Below, piece by piece: positions 1 to 5,231 of a stretch of 5,231 bases of DNA (positions are counted from its first letter, which is position 1; each line of letters begins with the position of its first letter). The translations under genes were made by a program, and so were the position numbers. Below the pieces are notes generated by a model. That model did not search any database and had not been told where the DNA came from. It saw only the letters and a program-made list of their open reading frames with translations. Source of the DNA: Oscillospiraceae bacterium (GTDB lineage Bacteria > Bacillota > Clostridia > Oscillospirales > Ruminococcaceae); contig CAAFQL010000190.1 in assembly GCA_900765125.1 (NCBI GenBank), positions 1 to 5,231 of the forward strand, read 5' to 3'.

Positions 1-70
1 GCAGTGGGTGGCGGATGAAGTGAAAAATCTTGCGTTGGAAGCTGCGGGAATGTATGAAAATAATATCTGA
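1..70 (+). pseudogene. Remnant of a methyl-accepting chemotaxis protein-like gene (partial)
   Basis: An open frame enters from the left edge (codons from base 2) and stops at the TGA at 68-70. It encodes VADEVKNLALEAA and a short tail ending ENNI. This resembles the highly conserved signalling-tip segment of methyl-accepting chemotaxis proteins, usually written as FAVVADEV(R/K)NLA. Frame 1 at bases 1-6 reads Ala-Val, and dropping one G from the GGG at 6-8 would join it to give AVVADEVKNLA, so a +1 frameshift is likely. An intact receptor would normally continue for roughly a hundred residues past this motif, but here the frame ends soon after it. This is therefore probably a decayed 3' fragment left beside the inserted operon. 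The match is short, so an unrelated gene tail remains possible. Confidence 0.45.
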
Positions 71-80
71 AAACATTCAT

Positions 81-98
81 TGTACTGTTTATAGTACA
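81..98. promoter_or_regulatory. Palindromic operator TGTAC-N8-GTACA upstream of the helicase operon
   Basis: A perfect inverted repeat, TGTACT (81-86) and AGTACA (93-98), is separated by six bases. It sits immediately upstream of the extended -10 element at 106-114, where the -35 contacts would fall, so a bound protein should interfere with RNA polymerase. The same TGTAC-N8-GTACA arrangement recurs at 3373-3390 in front of the small HTH regulator gene. Binding by that regulator is inferred from this shared site, not shown. Confidence 0.7.
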
Positions 99-105
99 TT
101 TGACA

Positions 106-114
106 TGATATAAT
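106..114 (+). promoter_or_regulatory. Extended -10 promoter for the three-gene operon
   Basis: The sequence TGATATAAT is a perfect extended -10 (TG-N-TATAAT). The hexamer 17 bp upstream (86-91, TGTTTA) is a poor -35, which fits an extended -10 promoter that does not need one. Transcription would start near 121 and leave a leader of about 60 bases before the first gene. The operator at 81-98 overlaps the upstream part of this promoter. Confidence 0.6.
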
Positions 115-136
115 TATAACAACGCTTGAGGAAATT

Positions 137-144
137 ATAGTACA
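137..144 (+). promoter_or_regulatory. Additional operator half-site ATAGTACA in the leader
   Basis: The octamer ATAGTACA repeats exactly the right half of the operators at 91-98 and 3383-3390. With the flanking T, TATAGTACA (136-144) is a 9-bp direct copy of 90-98, 46 bp downstream. No good TGTAC partner sits 8 bp away, so it is only a half-site. It may be a secondary contact for the same regulator just past the transcription start, or a chance match. Confidence 0.35.
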
Positions 145-179
145 GAAGCGAAATTATACCGTGTCAGGAGAATAAAAAT

Positions 180-524
180 ATGAAAACTAAAAATATGTTC
201 AAGAAACTGAAGTATGAGAAGACAATGCGTTTAGAAGACAGAACACTAAGCGTTAGTAAGATATATAAAGTGGACGGATGTGAGTTTATATATCTGGATT
301 GTGTCAATGATGAAACGCAGATTCGTGTTAAGATGGATTTAGATAATCCATCTTCTGTAACATTGCGCTTTGACATAAAATCAGTCTCTGAAGAAAAAGT
401 AGCAGAGATTACATCATATATTAACGAAAATATGCATGTTTCATGTGATGGTACCGCCCGTTTTGATGAATTTCCTGAAGTGATAAAAGCATTGATATTA
501 GTATTAGGAAAGGTAAACTTATAA
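180..524 (+). CDS. Hypothetical protein, first gene of the helicase-HNH operon
   Basis: This 114-residue protein is not one I recognise. The ATG at 180 follows AGGAG (166-170) at a 9-base spacing, which supports the start. There is no signal peptide and no clear membrane segment, so it is probably cytosolic. The N-terminus is lysine-rich (about residues 2-15). Next come stretches that look like alternating beta strands (about 22-68), a helix near 70-85 (SEEKVAEITSYINEN), a short strand, and a final hydrophobic helix near 98-112. This alpha/beta order loosely recalls the small YbjN or type III chaperone-like fold, but the resemblance is weak. It lies 31 bases upstream of the helicase gene in the same direction with no terminator between, so it is likely co-transcribed. 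An accessory, inhibitor or target-recognition role for the helicase is possible but unproven. Confidence 0.75.
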   Translation: MKTKNMFKKLKYEKTMRLEDRTLSVSKIYKVDGCEFIYLDCVNDETQIRVKMDLDNPSSVTLRFDIKSVSEEKVAEITSYINENMHVSCDGTARFDEFPEVIKALILVLGKVNL

Positions 525-555
525 GAAAGTATAAAATATTTTGAGGTGACAAAAA

Positions 556-2763
556 ATGCCAATCATGATAGAAAATTTAAACGCACAGACAATAACGCCG
601 GCAAACGGCAGAAATCCCAGGCAGCTTTATGAACATCAGGTGGATGCCGTAAAAAATCTGGACGCAATAAACCGTAAGGAAAGCTTTAGAACGCTTCTTG
701 TTTTGCCTACAGGCGGCGGAAAAACATTGACGGCTGCATATTGGCTCTTAAAGAATGCAGTAGACAAGGGAAAAAAGATCCTCTGGCTTGCTCACAGACA
801 TCTTCTGCTGGAACAAGCAGCGGAAGCTTTTGCACGAAATGCCTATACAAATGATATGGTAAACCGCACCGTTTTCAATTATCGTATTATTTCCGGTATG
901 CATGATAAGCCTATACATATCAAGAAAACCGATAATGTCATTATCGCAAGTAAAGACAGTATTGTCCGCAGTCTTAATCGCCTCGACGAATGGATTTCAG
1001 GAGAAGAGATCTATCTCGTAATTGACGAAGCACATCATGCGGTTGCAAAATCATATAAGAAGATCATTCAGTATGCAGCAGACCATACAAAGTCCATGAA
1101 ACTTCTGGGACTCACAGCAACACCGTTTCGTACTTCCGACGACGAGCAGGGAGCTTTGAAGCAGATATTTACTGATGATATTGTTTACAAGACGGATCTT
1201 GATACGCTGATCAAAAAGGGAATTCTTGCAACGCCTGTTTTTGATGAATATAAAACCGATATCCAATTTACAGAACATCTTGGTATTAATGCCTTGAAAA
1301 ATATTGAGAATCTGGATATCATTCCAGAGGATATTGCTGAAGATATTGCAGGAAACAAAGAGCGTAACAGTATCATTGTAAACAAGTACTTTGAAAACTA
1401 TGAGAAATATGTTCCGACTATTGTATTTGCATTGAATATCAATCATGCAATTGCACTGAACGCTCTTTTCAATGAAAAAGGAAAGAAATACGGTATCAGA
1501 TCCGAATTTATTATTTCCTCTGTGCGTGATGCGATAACGGGAATCACCCTTTCCAACGAGGACAACGAACGAAAAATTGAAATGTACCGCAATGGAGAAA
1601 TTCAGGTGCTTATCAATGTGAATATTCTTACTGAAGGAACTGACTTGCCGAAAACCCATACTGTATTTCTCACACGTCCAACTGTTTCCACAACTCTTAT
1701 GACACAAATGGTGGGACGAGCTTTGCGGGGGCTGAAAGCCGGCGGTACAAAAGAGGCTTATGTTGTTAGCTTCGTTGATAATTGGAACGACAAAATTGCA
1801 TGGGTAAATCCTGAAACGCTTACCGAAGCGGAATACCATGAAAAAGAAACTGATATCGAAAAGAGAGATAACAATATGCGTCTGGTATCCATTGCAAAAA
1901 TGGAGGAATTTGCGCTTATGGCAGATGCAAGTGTTGATACATCTGCTCTTGACAGTATTTCTCACATTGAACGTATCCCTCTTGGAATGTACGTATTTTC
2001 TACATTTGAATGCAATTATCAGATACTGATTTACAGCAGTACACAGGCGGCTTACAGGAATCTGATAAAAGATCTTCCGAATATTATGTATAATTATGCC
2101 ATAGAAGACGAAACCATTTCAGAATATAAGCTGGAATCCATGAAGAATTACTGTGTCAGCGAGTATTTTGATGAACATATGATACCGTCTTGTAATCCGA
2201 ATGATATTGAACATTTGCTTCAATTTTATGCACAGAAAGAAGTAGAGCCACTGTTTATTACCTTTGATGAAATAGACCGTAAAAAGCTTGATGTTTCTGA
2301 TATTGCCAAAAAAATTTATGATGAGGATATGCGCAGAAGTGAGAAAAACGAATATATCCAAAGCATCTGGAATGAAGAAGGCAGCATTATTCCTATTTAT
2401 TATACGAATCTTTATTTCTTTAAAAAGATGATAGACATTGAACTTGATAAGCTGGACGGAGATATTCAGATAGCGTCAATTGAACCGCAGAGCGAAGCAG
2501 AGCTTCGCAATATTGAGCAATTCCCTTTACAGAAAATTATTGAAACATATCCAAAATACGGCATGGAGCTTAAAGAGTCTGTTTTTGAAAAAGCAAGAAA
2601 TGAAGACGGAAATTATGTCTGTGCAGAATGCGGAGAAGTATTCCGAACCCGTGAGTTTCTCCAGATAGATCATATTATTCCTATGGCAAAAGGCGGTCTG
2701 ACAGTTCCGGAGAATTTGCAGGTGCTATGTAGAACATGTAATATGCGTAAAGGTGATAAATGA
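556..2763 (+). CDS. SF2 DEAH-box helicase fused to a C-terminal HNH endonuclease
   Basis: This 735-residue protein joins a superfamily 2 nucleic acid motor (COG1061/ResIII-like) to a nuclease. Visible helicase motifs are YEHQ near residues 25-28, Walker A PTGGGKT (51-57), motif Ia LWLAHRHLLLEQA (76-88), Walker B DEAH (157-160), motif III LTATPFR (186-192), motif V LTEGTDLP (358-365) and motif VI QMVGRALRG (384-392). Residues from about 395 to 680 form a long region I cannot assign. The last 50 residues are an HNH domain with zinc-type pairs CAEC (689-692) and CRTC (725-728), the core IDHIIP (704-709) with likely catalytic H706, then N720 and N729, which makes an HNN variant. Both ATPase and nuclease motifs look intact. 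The start is supported by GAGGTG (543-548), and an alternative ATG lies three codons in. It probably translocates on DNA and cuts it. No methyltransferase accompanies it, so self-protection must come from another route. A foreign-DNA defence role is inferred. Confidence 0.93.
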   Translation: MPIMIENLNAQTITPANGRNPRQLYEHQVDAVKNLDAINRKESFRTLLVLPTGGGKTLTAAYWLLKNAVDKGKKILWLAHRHLLLEQAAEAFARNAYTNDMVNRTVFNYRIISGMHDKPIHIKKTDNVIIASKDSIVRSLNRLDEWISGEEIYLVIDEAHHAVAKSYKKIIQYAADHTKSMKLLGLTATPFRTSDDEQGALKQIFTDDIVYKTDLDTLIKKGILATPVFDEYKTDIQFTEHLGINALKNIENLDIIPEDIAEDIAGNKERNSIIVNKYFENYEKYVPTIVFALNINHAIALNALFNEKGKKYGIRSEFIISSVRDAITGITLSNEDNERKIEMYRNGEIQVLINVNILTEGTDLPKTHTVFLTRPTVSTTLMTQMVGRALRGLKAGGTKEAYVVSFVDNWNDKIAWVNPETLTEAEYHEKETDIEKRDNNMRLVSIAKMEEFALMADASVDTSALDSISHIERIPLGMYVFSTFECNYQILIYSSTQAAYRNLIKDLPNIMYNYAIEDETISEYKLESMKNYCVSEYFDEHMIPSCNPNDIEHLLQFYAQKEVEPLFITFDEIDRKKLDVSDIAKKIYDEDMRRSEKNEYIQSIWNEEGSIIPIYYTNLYFFKKMIDIELDKLDGDIQIASIEPQSEAELRNIEQFPLQKIIETYPKYGMELKESVFEKARNEDGNYVCAECGEVFRTREFLQIDHIIPMAKGGLTVPENLQVLCRTCNMRKGDK

Positions 2764-3299
2764 TGGTATGGGCAAAGTATAAGCTTATGCCGCAGGATAT
2801 TGCAGTATATTTGTTCCTTGAAAATGTCTCCCATAAAAGAGAAAACGAGATTTTATCCGACTTATTTGAAAATTATAATCATATGATTATATGGGATTAC
2901 AGAAAAGATTACCTGTTGTTCAAACAGTCTGTGATGAATCTGATTTGCATTTACGAGCTTGATGATAGGGAATATCAGGAAACAGAGTTGATTCTTTTAG
3001 AAGTGGCACAGACAGAATTTGATATAGAAAAAGAAATAGATTGCTTTGGTGCATACTTTAAGCTTATCTGGCTACAGCTGATGTATTCCGGGATTTCTTA
3101 CCGTAAAATAAAACTTAGGAATTTGCTTAGAGATTTTGGATATAAAAGAAGAACGGCGCAATTTATAAATAGTATCAATAATACATTGAATGCTTTAAAG
3201 CTGAAAACGTATCTTAGAGCGTATGAGGAATGTGATATTTGCAATGCCGGTCTTGATGATATGATTATTATCAGGCTAATGGAGAAAAATGTGATATAA
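2760..3299 (+). CDS. Hypothetical helical protein, translationally coupled to the helicase-HNH gene
   Basis: This 179-residue protein is of a family I do not recognise. Its ATG at 2760 overlaps the helicase TGA in the arrangement ATGA, and AAAGGTG (2749-2755) inside the end of the helicase gene serves as the ribosome binding site. A second ATG follows at once (2763), so the exact start is uncertain by one codon. The overlap implies coupled synthesis and suggests a partner of the helicase. The sequence appears mostly helical, with acidic and aromatic N-terminal segments. A basic stretch follows at about 114-135 (YRKIKLRNLLRDFGYKRR), and then a helix near 134-150, which could be a winged-helix-like nucleic acid binding unit. 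A CDIC pair sits at 158-161. There is no signal peptide or catalytic motif I can point to. It ends 13 bases before a strong terminator, so it is the last gene of the operon. Confidence 0.85.
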   Translation: MMVWAKYKLMPQDIAVYLFLENVSHKRENEILSDLFENYNHMIIWDYRKDYLLFKQSVMNLICIYELDDREYQETELILLEVAQTEFDIEKEIDCFGAYFKLIWLQLMYSGISYRKIKLRNLLRDFGYKRRTAQFINSINNTLNALKLKTYLRAYEECDICNAGLDDMIIIRLMEKNVI

Positions 3300-3312
3300 G
3301 TAATAGTAAGTT

Positions 3313-3345
3313 AAGAGTGCAGGCTTTCACAGATCTTGCACTCTT
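3313..3345 (+). terminator. Intrinsic terminator of the helicase operon
   Basis: The arm AAGAGTGCA (3313-3321) pairs perfectly with TGCACTCTT (3337-3345), and two more inner pairs are possible (G-U and G-C). The stem is followed by a T-rich run (TTTTTCT, 3344-3350). It begins 13 bases after the stop of the 179-residue protein, closing the three-gene unit and separating it from the regulator promoter downstream. Confidence 0.88.
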
Positions 3346-3363
3346 TTTCTATTGCATATTTTT

Positions 3364-3392
3364 TTGACTTACTGTACAAAAAATAGTACAAT
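3364..3392 (+). promoter_or_regulatory. Promoter of the small HTH regulator gene
   Basis: TTGACT (3364-3369) and TACAAT (3387-3392) are each one base from the sigma-70/SigA consensus, with the optimal 17-bp spacing. Transcription would start near 3399, giving a leader of about 46 bases. The spacer holds the palindromic operator, so repression by a bound protein is expected. Confidence 0.75.
3373..3390. promoter_or_regulatory. Palindromic operator TGTAC-N8-GTACA within the regulator promoter
   Basis: TGTAC (3373-3377) and GTACA (3386-3390) form an inverted repeat with an 8-base spacer, the same as the site at 81-98. It lies between the -35 and -10 hexamers and overlaps the first four bases of the -10, the classic position for a repressor. 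Its placement in front of a helix-turn-helix gene suggests autoregulation. Confidence 0.7.
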
Positions 3393-3444
3393 GAAATCAG
3401 AAGATAATTTTGTATGCGATAAATTTTGAAAAACAGGAGGAAAC

Positions 3445-3633
3445 ATGCCGTCATCAAAAGCAAATATTATCTGCCTGCTGCAAATTCTATGGGAGTATTC
3501 TGATGCAGAGAATATACTCAGTATGAAGGACATCAAGTCGAAAATGAAACTGCTGTATTATAGAGAAATTGACCGCCGGACAGTTTATGATTGTCTGAAC
3601 GCACTAAATCAGCTCGGATATGAAGTAACGTAA
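3445..3633 (+). CDS. Truncated WYL-family-like transcriptional regulator, winged-HTH domain only
   Basis: This 62-residue protein starts at an ATG preceded by AGGAGG (3435-3440). The sequence matches the N-terminal winged helix-turn-helix pattern of WYL regulators: an opening helix (ANIICLLQILWEYSD), a second segment (LSMKDIKSKMKLLY), then the recognition-helix signature DRRTVYDCLNALNQLGYEV at about 43-61. Family members usually run to about 300 residues, with a ligand-sensing WYL domain and a C-terminal dimerisation part. Here the frame stops right after the wing, and I see no continuation in the other two frames. It is thus either a shortened regulator or the 5' remnant of a broken gene. 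Known WYL proteins such as BrxR and CapW repress phage defence operons. The matching operators at 81-98 and 3373-3390 suggest that this one controls itself and the helicase operon. Without a dimerisation domain its activity is doubtful. Confidence 0.7.
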   Translation: MPSSKANIICLLQILWEYSDAENILSMKDIKSKMKLLYYREIDRRTVYDCLNALNQLGYEVT

Positions 3634-3645
3634 AAAAGTTTTAGC

Positions 3646-3750
3646 AGTGATATTACGATATAGATAGCAGTTATGCAGAGTGTGACCCCTGCACTCTGTC
3701 TTTATACATATGTTTTTTGCACTTTATTGTAAAAAATAAAAGTGATATTA
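3646..3750. repeat. 10-bp direct repeat AGTGATATTA flanking the putative attachment interval
   Basis: AGTGATATTA occurs at 3646-3655 and again at 3741-3750, 95 bp apart, in the non-coding stretch between the truncated regulator and the integrase terminator. Integrases with an N-terminal arm-binding domain bind short direct repeats near the element end, so these could be arm sites. In AT-rich DNA a chance match is also possible. Confidence 0.35.
3675..3699 (+). terminator. Hairpin downstream of the small regulator, probable weak terminator
   Basis: CAGAGTG (3676-3682) pairs with CACTCTG (3692-3698), with a further G-U pair outside and a 9-base loop. Only a short interrupted T stretch follows (TCTTTATA), so termination would be weak. 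The right arm shares TGCACTCT with the operon terminator at 3337-3344. Confidence 0.5.
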
Positions 3751-3753
3751 AAA

Positions 3754-3784
3754 ATGATGCGGAGCCGTGACAGCTCCGCATCAT
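3754..3784 (-). terminator. Bidirectional intrinsic terminator after the integrase gene
   Basis: ATGATGCGGAGC (3754-3765) and GCTCCGCATCAT (3773-3784) form a perfect 12-bp GC-rich stem with a 7-base loop. On the minus strand it begins 5 bases after the integrase stop and is followed by TTTTTA. On the plus strand it is followed by AATTTTTA. It can therefore stop transcripts arriving from either side. Confidence 0.88.
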
Positions 3785-3789
3785 AATTT

Positions 3790-4983
3790 TTAAAACATAC
3801 CCATCATTAGATTCATACTGTCCCTCATATGGTCAAGTGAGGAGTGACAATACAAATCCATTGTGATTTGCACCTGCGAATGTCCTAAAATATCACTAAG
3901 CGTTTTGATAGGAATACCGCTTTCCACAGCTCTGGTTGCAAAAGTATGTCGCAGAGAATGAAAATTAGCATGCTCAATATTGGCAGCAGTTAACAAAAAG
4001 TTCAATGCATCTCTCATAGTACTCGGCTCAACACAAGTTCCAAGTGGCATAGCAAACACATACCCATCCGGTAGAATTGGAATGCCGTAGGTCGTATACT
4101 CTTGTTGCTGCCTTTGTTTGTGCATCATAAGTTCTGACCAAATTTTATCGGGAATCGGAATTTCACGAAAACCGCTGCTCGTCTTAACATCACCTTCAAC
4201 AATCATTGTCATGTTTTCCAAGTCGTCAAGCTCTTCACGTTCCATTTGATTGGTTTTGATACGCTGTAATGTTCGGCTGATTTTGACAGTTTGCTTTTGA
4301 CAATTCAAGTCAGTCCATTTCAGGGCACAAAGTTCGCCAATACGCAGACCTGTTGCCAAATCGAATTTGATAGCAAAGCCAAGTCTGTGCAGATGAATAA
4401 CACTAAGTAAACGCATTTCTTCCTCAACAGAAAGCACACGCATTTCCTTTTTAGGTGACTTCGGAATGATAACATTATCGCTGGGATTATGCATGATAAG
4501 TCCGTTGATTTTTGCCTGCTCCAACGCCTGATGAAACATATTGTGCATATTACGAAGCGTCTTTGAACTGAGTCCTCCTTTACCGTCGGTTCTGCCATTT
4601 AAAAATCTGTCATTGTAGAAATTTTGGACAAGCGGCGGCGTAAGTTTTTGCAGAACTAAATTGCCAATCCCCGGTATAATATGATTGTAAATGTAGCCAT
4701 CGTAGGAAATATAGGTTGAGGGACGAACAGTAATATGTGCGTAGTTGTGCAGCCATTCTTCCAGCCACATTTGTACTGTTACAACTGTTGGGGTTACATA
4801 AATACCTTGCTGTTTCTGAAAGAAAATCGTGTGCAGCTTGTCCGTTACTTCTTTCTTCGTTTTGCCATATACAGAACGCTGAATCTGCTTTCCTTCCTGT
4901 GTAACACCATCCGAATAACGACCCTCCCAAGTGCCGTTGGAACGTCTGCGGATAGAACCCTCGTTATTTGCTTTCTTTGCCAT
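3790..4983 (-). CDS. int: Tyrosine site-specific recombinase (integrase)
   Basis: This 397-residue integrase catalyses integration and excision of its element by strand exchange at att sites. The N-terminus (about 8-55) has the GSIRRRSNGTWEGRYSDG pattern of the AP2-like arm-binding domain. A SAM-like core-binding domain follows (about 68-130), then the catalytic domain. The catalytic set is complete: R214 (in ATGLRIGE), K267 (VKTSSGFREIP), H342 and R345 (HSLRHTF), H368 (LGHS) and nucleophile Y378 (MDLYCH). The start MAKKANNEG is chosen because GGGAGG (4996-4991) lies 7 bases before the ATG at 4983. An adjacent ATG at 4986 is equally in frame. A longer frame from 5037 would overlap the upstream gene and lacks this support. 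The gene begins 16 bases after the excisionase-like gene, so the two are probably co-transcribed. It looks intact, like Tn916-family and Firmicute phage integrases. Confidence 0.95.
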   Translation of the reverse strand: MAKKANNEGSIRRRSNGTWEGRYSDGVTQEGKQIQRSVYGKTKKEVTDKLHTIFFQKQQGIYVTPTVVTVQMWLEEWLHNYAHITVRPSTYISYDGYIYNHIIPGIGNLVLQKLTPPLVQNFYNDRFLNGRTDGKGGLSSKTLRNMHNMFHQALEQAKINGLIMHNPSDNVIIPKSPKKEMRVLSVEEEMRLLSVIHLHRLGFAIKFDLATGLRIGELCALKWTDLNCQKQTVKISRTLQRIKTNQMEREELDDLENMTMIVEGDVKTSSGFREIPIPDKIWSELMMHKQRQQQEYTTYGIPILPDGYVFAMPLGTCVEPSTMRDALNFLLTAANIEHANFHSLRHTFATRAVESGIPIKTLSDILGHSQVQITMDLYCHSSLDHMRDSMNLMMGMF

Positions 4984-4990
4984 CATAGCA

Positions 4991-4996
4991 CCTCCC
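4991..4996 (-). promoter_or_regulatory. Ribosome binding site that fixes the integrase start
   Basis: GGGAGG on the minus strand precedes the tandem ATGATG (4986-4981) by 4 and 7 bases. It begins 3 bases past the stop codon of the upstream small gene. Its position argues for the MAKKANN start and against the longer frame beginning at 5037. Confidence 0.75.
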
Positions 4997-4999
4997 AAA

Positions 5000-5218
5000 T
5001 TAAAGAATATCGCCGTTTGCACTTTGAAGCCATTCAAGAAAATGTTCCTTTGTCACAATGCGGCGTTTGCCGATTTTGAGAACTGGAAAACCGTTTGCAT
5101 TCATCACCTGATATGCACAGGATAGCGAGATATTGAGATATCCTGCCACATCCCTTGCATTTAATGTGAGCGGTAATTCATCATTGTTTTTAAATTCCGG
5201 TAATTTGTTTTCGTTCAT
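5000..5218 (-). CDS. xis: Excisionase-like small DNA-binding protein
   Basis: This 72-residue protein is read from the ATG at 5218, and its frame continues upstream to a GTG at 5230 near the window edge. GGTGGG (5231-5226) just ahead could be part of a ribosome binding site and favours the ATG, but the upstream DNA is missing. Residues about 18-66 fit the MerR/excisionase-type helix-turn-helix family (HTH_17): LNARDVAGYLNISLSCAYQV for the helices, then the wing KIGKRRIV and a closing helix EHFLEWLQ. Such proteins bend DNA at the element end and tilt the integrase towards excision. Its place directly upstream of the integrase gene on the same strand supports that role. A transcriptional regulator function cannot be excluded. 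Confidence 0.8.
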   Translation of the reverse strand: MNENKLPEFKNNDELPLTLNARDVAGYLNISLSCAYQVMNANGFPVLKIGKRRIVTKEHFLEWLQSANGDIL

Positions 5219-5231
5219 AAGAGAACCCACC

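Larger units (their letters stand above)
3634..5231 (-). mobile_element. Integrase end of an integrative element (partial, extends beyond the right edge)
   Basis: An excisionase-like gene and a tyrosine integrase gene lie in tandem on the minus strand, with the integrase 3' end facing the left flank. This is the usual layout at one end of Firmicute integrative and conjugative elements or prophages, where the attachment site sits just beyond the integrase. The exact left boundary cannot be fixed from one end, but it most likely falls between 3634 and 3753. Whether the helicase operon lies outside this element or inside a larger one cannot be decided here. Confidence 0.55.

Noticed and set aside
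100..105. Perfect TTGACA hexamer upstream of the first gene
   Set aside because: There is no -10-like hexamer at 16-18 bp downstream, and the TATAAT at 109-114 is only 3 bp away. The extended -10 reading explains the promoter better.
164..562. A 132-codon minus-strand frame opposite the 114-residue gene
   Set aside because: The plus-strand frame has a good ribosome binding site, a promoter and operon context. The antisense frame shows only low-complexity hydrophobic sequence.
1051..1965. A 304-codon open frame on the minus strand
   Set aside because: It lies wholly inside the well-supported helicase coding region, has a cysteine- and phenylalanine-rich composition without recognisable motifs, and has no independent context.
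4014..4023. ATAGTACT within the integrase gene as another operator half-site
   Set aside because: It differs at the last base from ATAGTACA, has no TGTAC partner at the right spacing, and lies in coding sequence.
4735..5125. Plus-strand frames over the integrase and excisionase genes
   Set aside because: They are opposite two genes with intact family motifs and show no coherent protein features.
1..5231. CRISPR array, tRNA or rRNA gene
   Set aside because: No regularly spaced repeats and no tRNA-like or rRNA-like sequence could be seen on either strand.

Overview
The window looks like an accessory stretch of a low-GC Firmicute chromosome, probably a Clostridia-type gut or anaerobe lineage. 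The reasons are AT-rich intergenic DNA, strong AGGAGG-type ribosome binding sites, and an integrase/excisionase pair of the kind found on Firmicute integrative elements. The species cannot be named from the sequence.

Left edge (1-70): the end of a reading frame that resembles the conserved signalling tip of a methyl-accepting chemotaxis protein. It appears frame-shifted and cut short, so it is probably a gene remnant at the edge of an inserted block.

Main block (about 71-3350): a promoter/operator region, then three same-strand genes. These are a 114-aa protein of unknown function, a 735-aa SF2 (DEAH) helicase with a C-terminal HNH nuclease domain, and a 179-aa protein of unknown function whose start overlaps the helicase stop. 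A strong intrinsic terminator closes the unit. No methyltransferase is present. The layout fits a candidate anti-phage or foreign-DNA processing operon, but that role is inferred.

Regulator block (about 3351-3753): a well-formed promoter carries a palindrome, TGTAC-N8-GTACA, in its spacer. It drives a 62-aa protein that looks like only the N-terminal winged helix-turn-helix of a WYL-family regulator. The same palindrome, with the same 8-bp spacer, lies just upstream of the three-gene operon. The simplest model is that this regulator (or its full-length ancestor) controls both itself and the helicase operon.

Right block (about 3754-5231, minus strand): a tyrosine recombinase gene preceded by a small excisionase-like gene, closed by a near-perfect hairpin terminator that can work in both directions. 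This is one end of an integrative element that continues beyond the right edge. The short interval between the truncated regulator and the integrase terminator is the likely place for an attachment site, and it contains a 10-bp direct repeat. The truncation of the regulator may be a result of that insertion.
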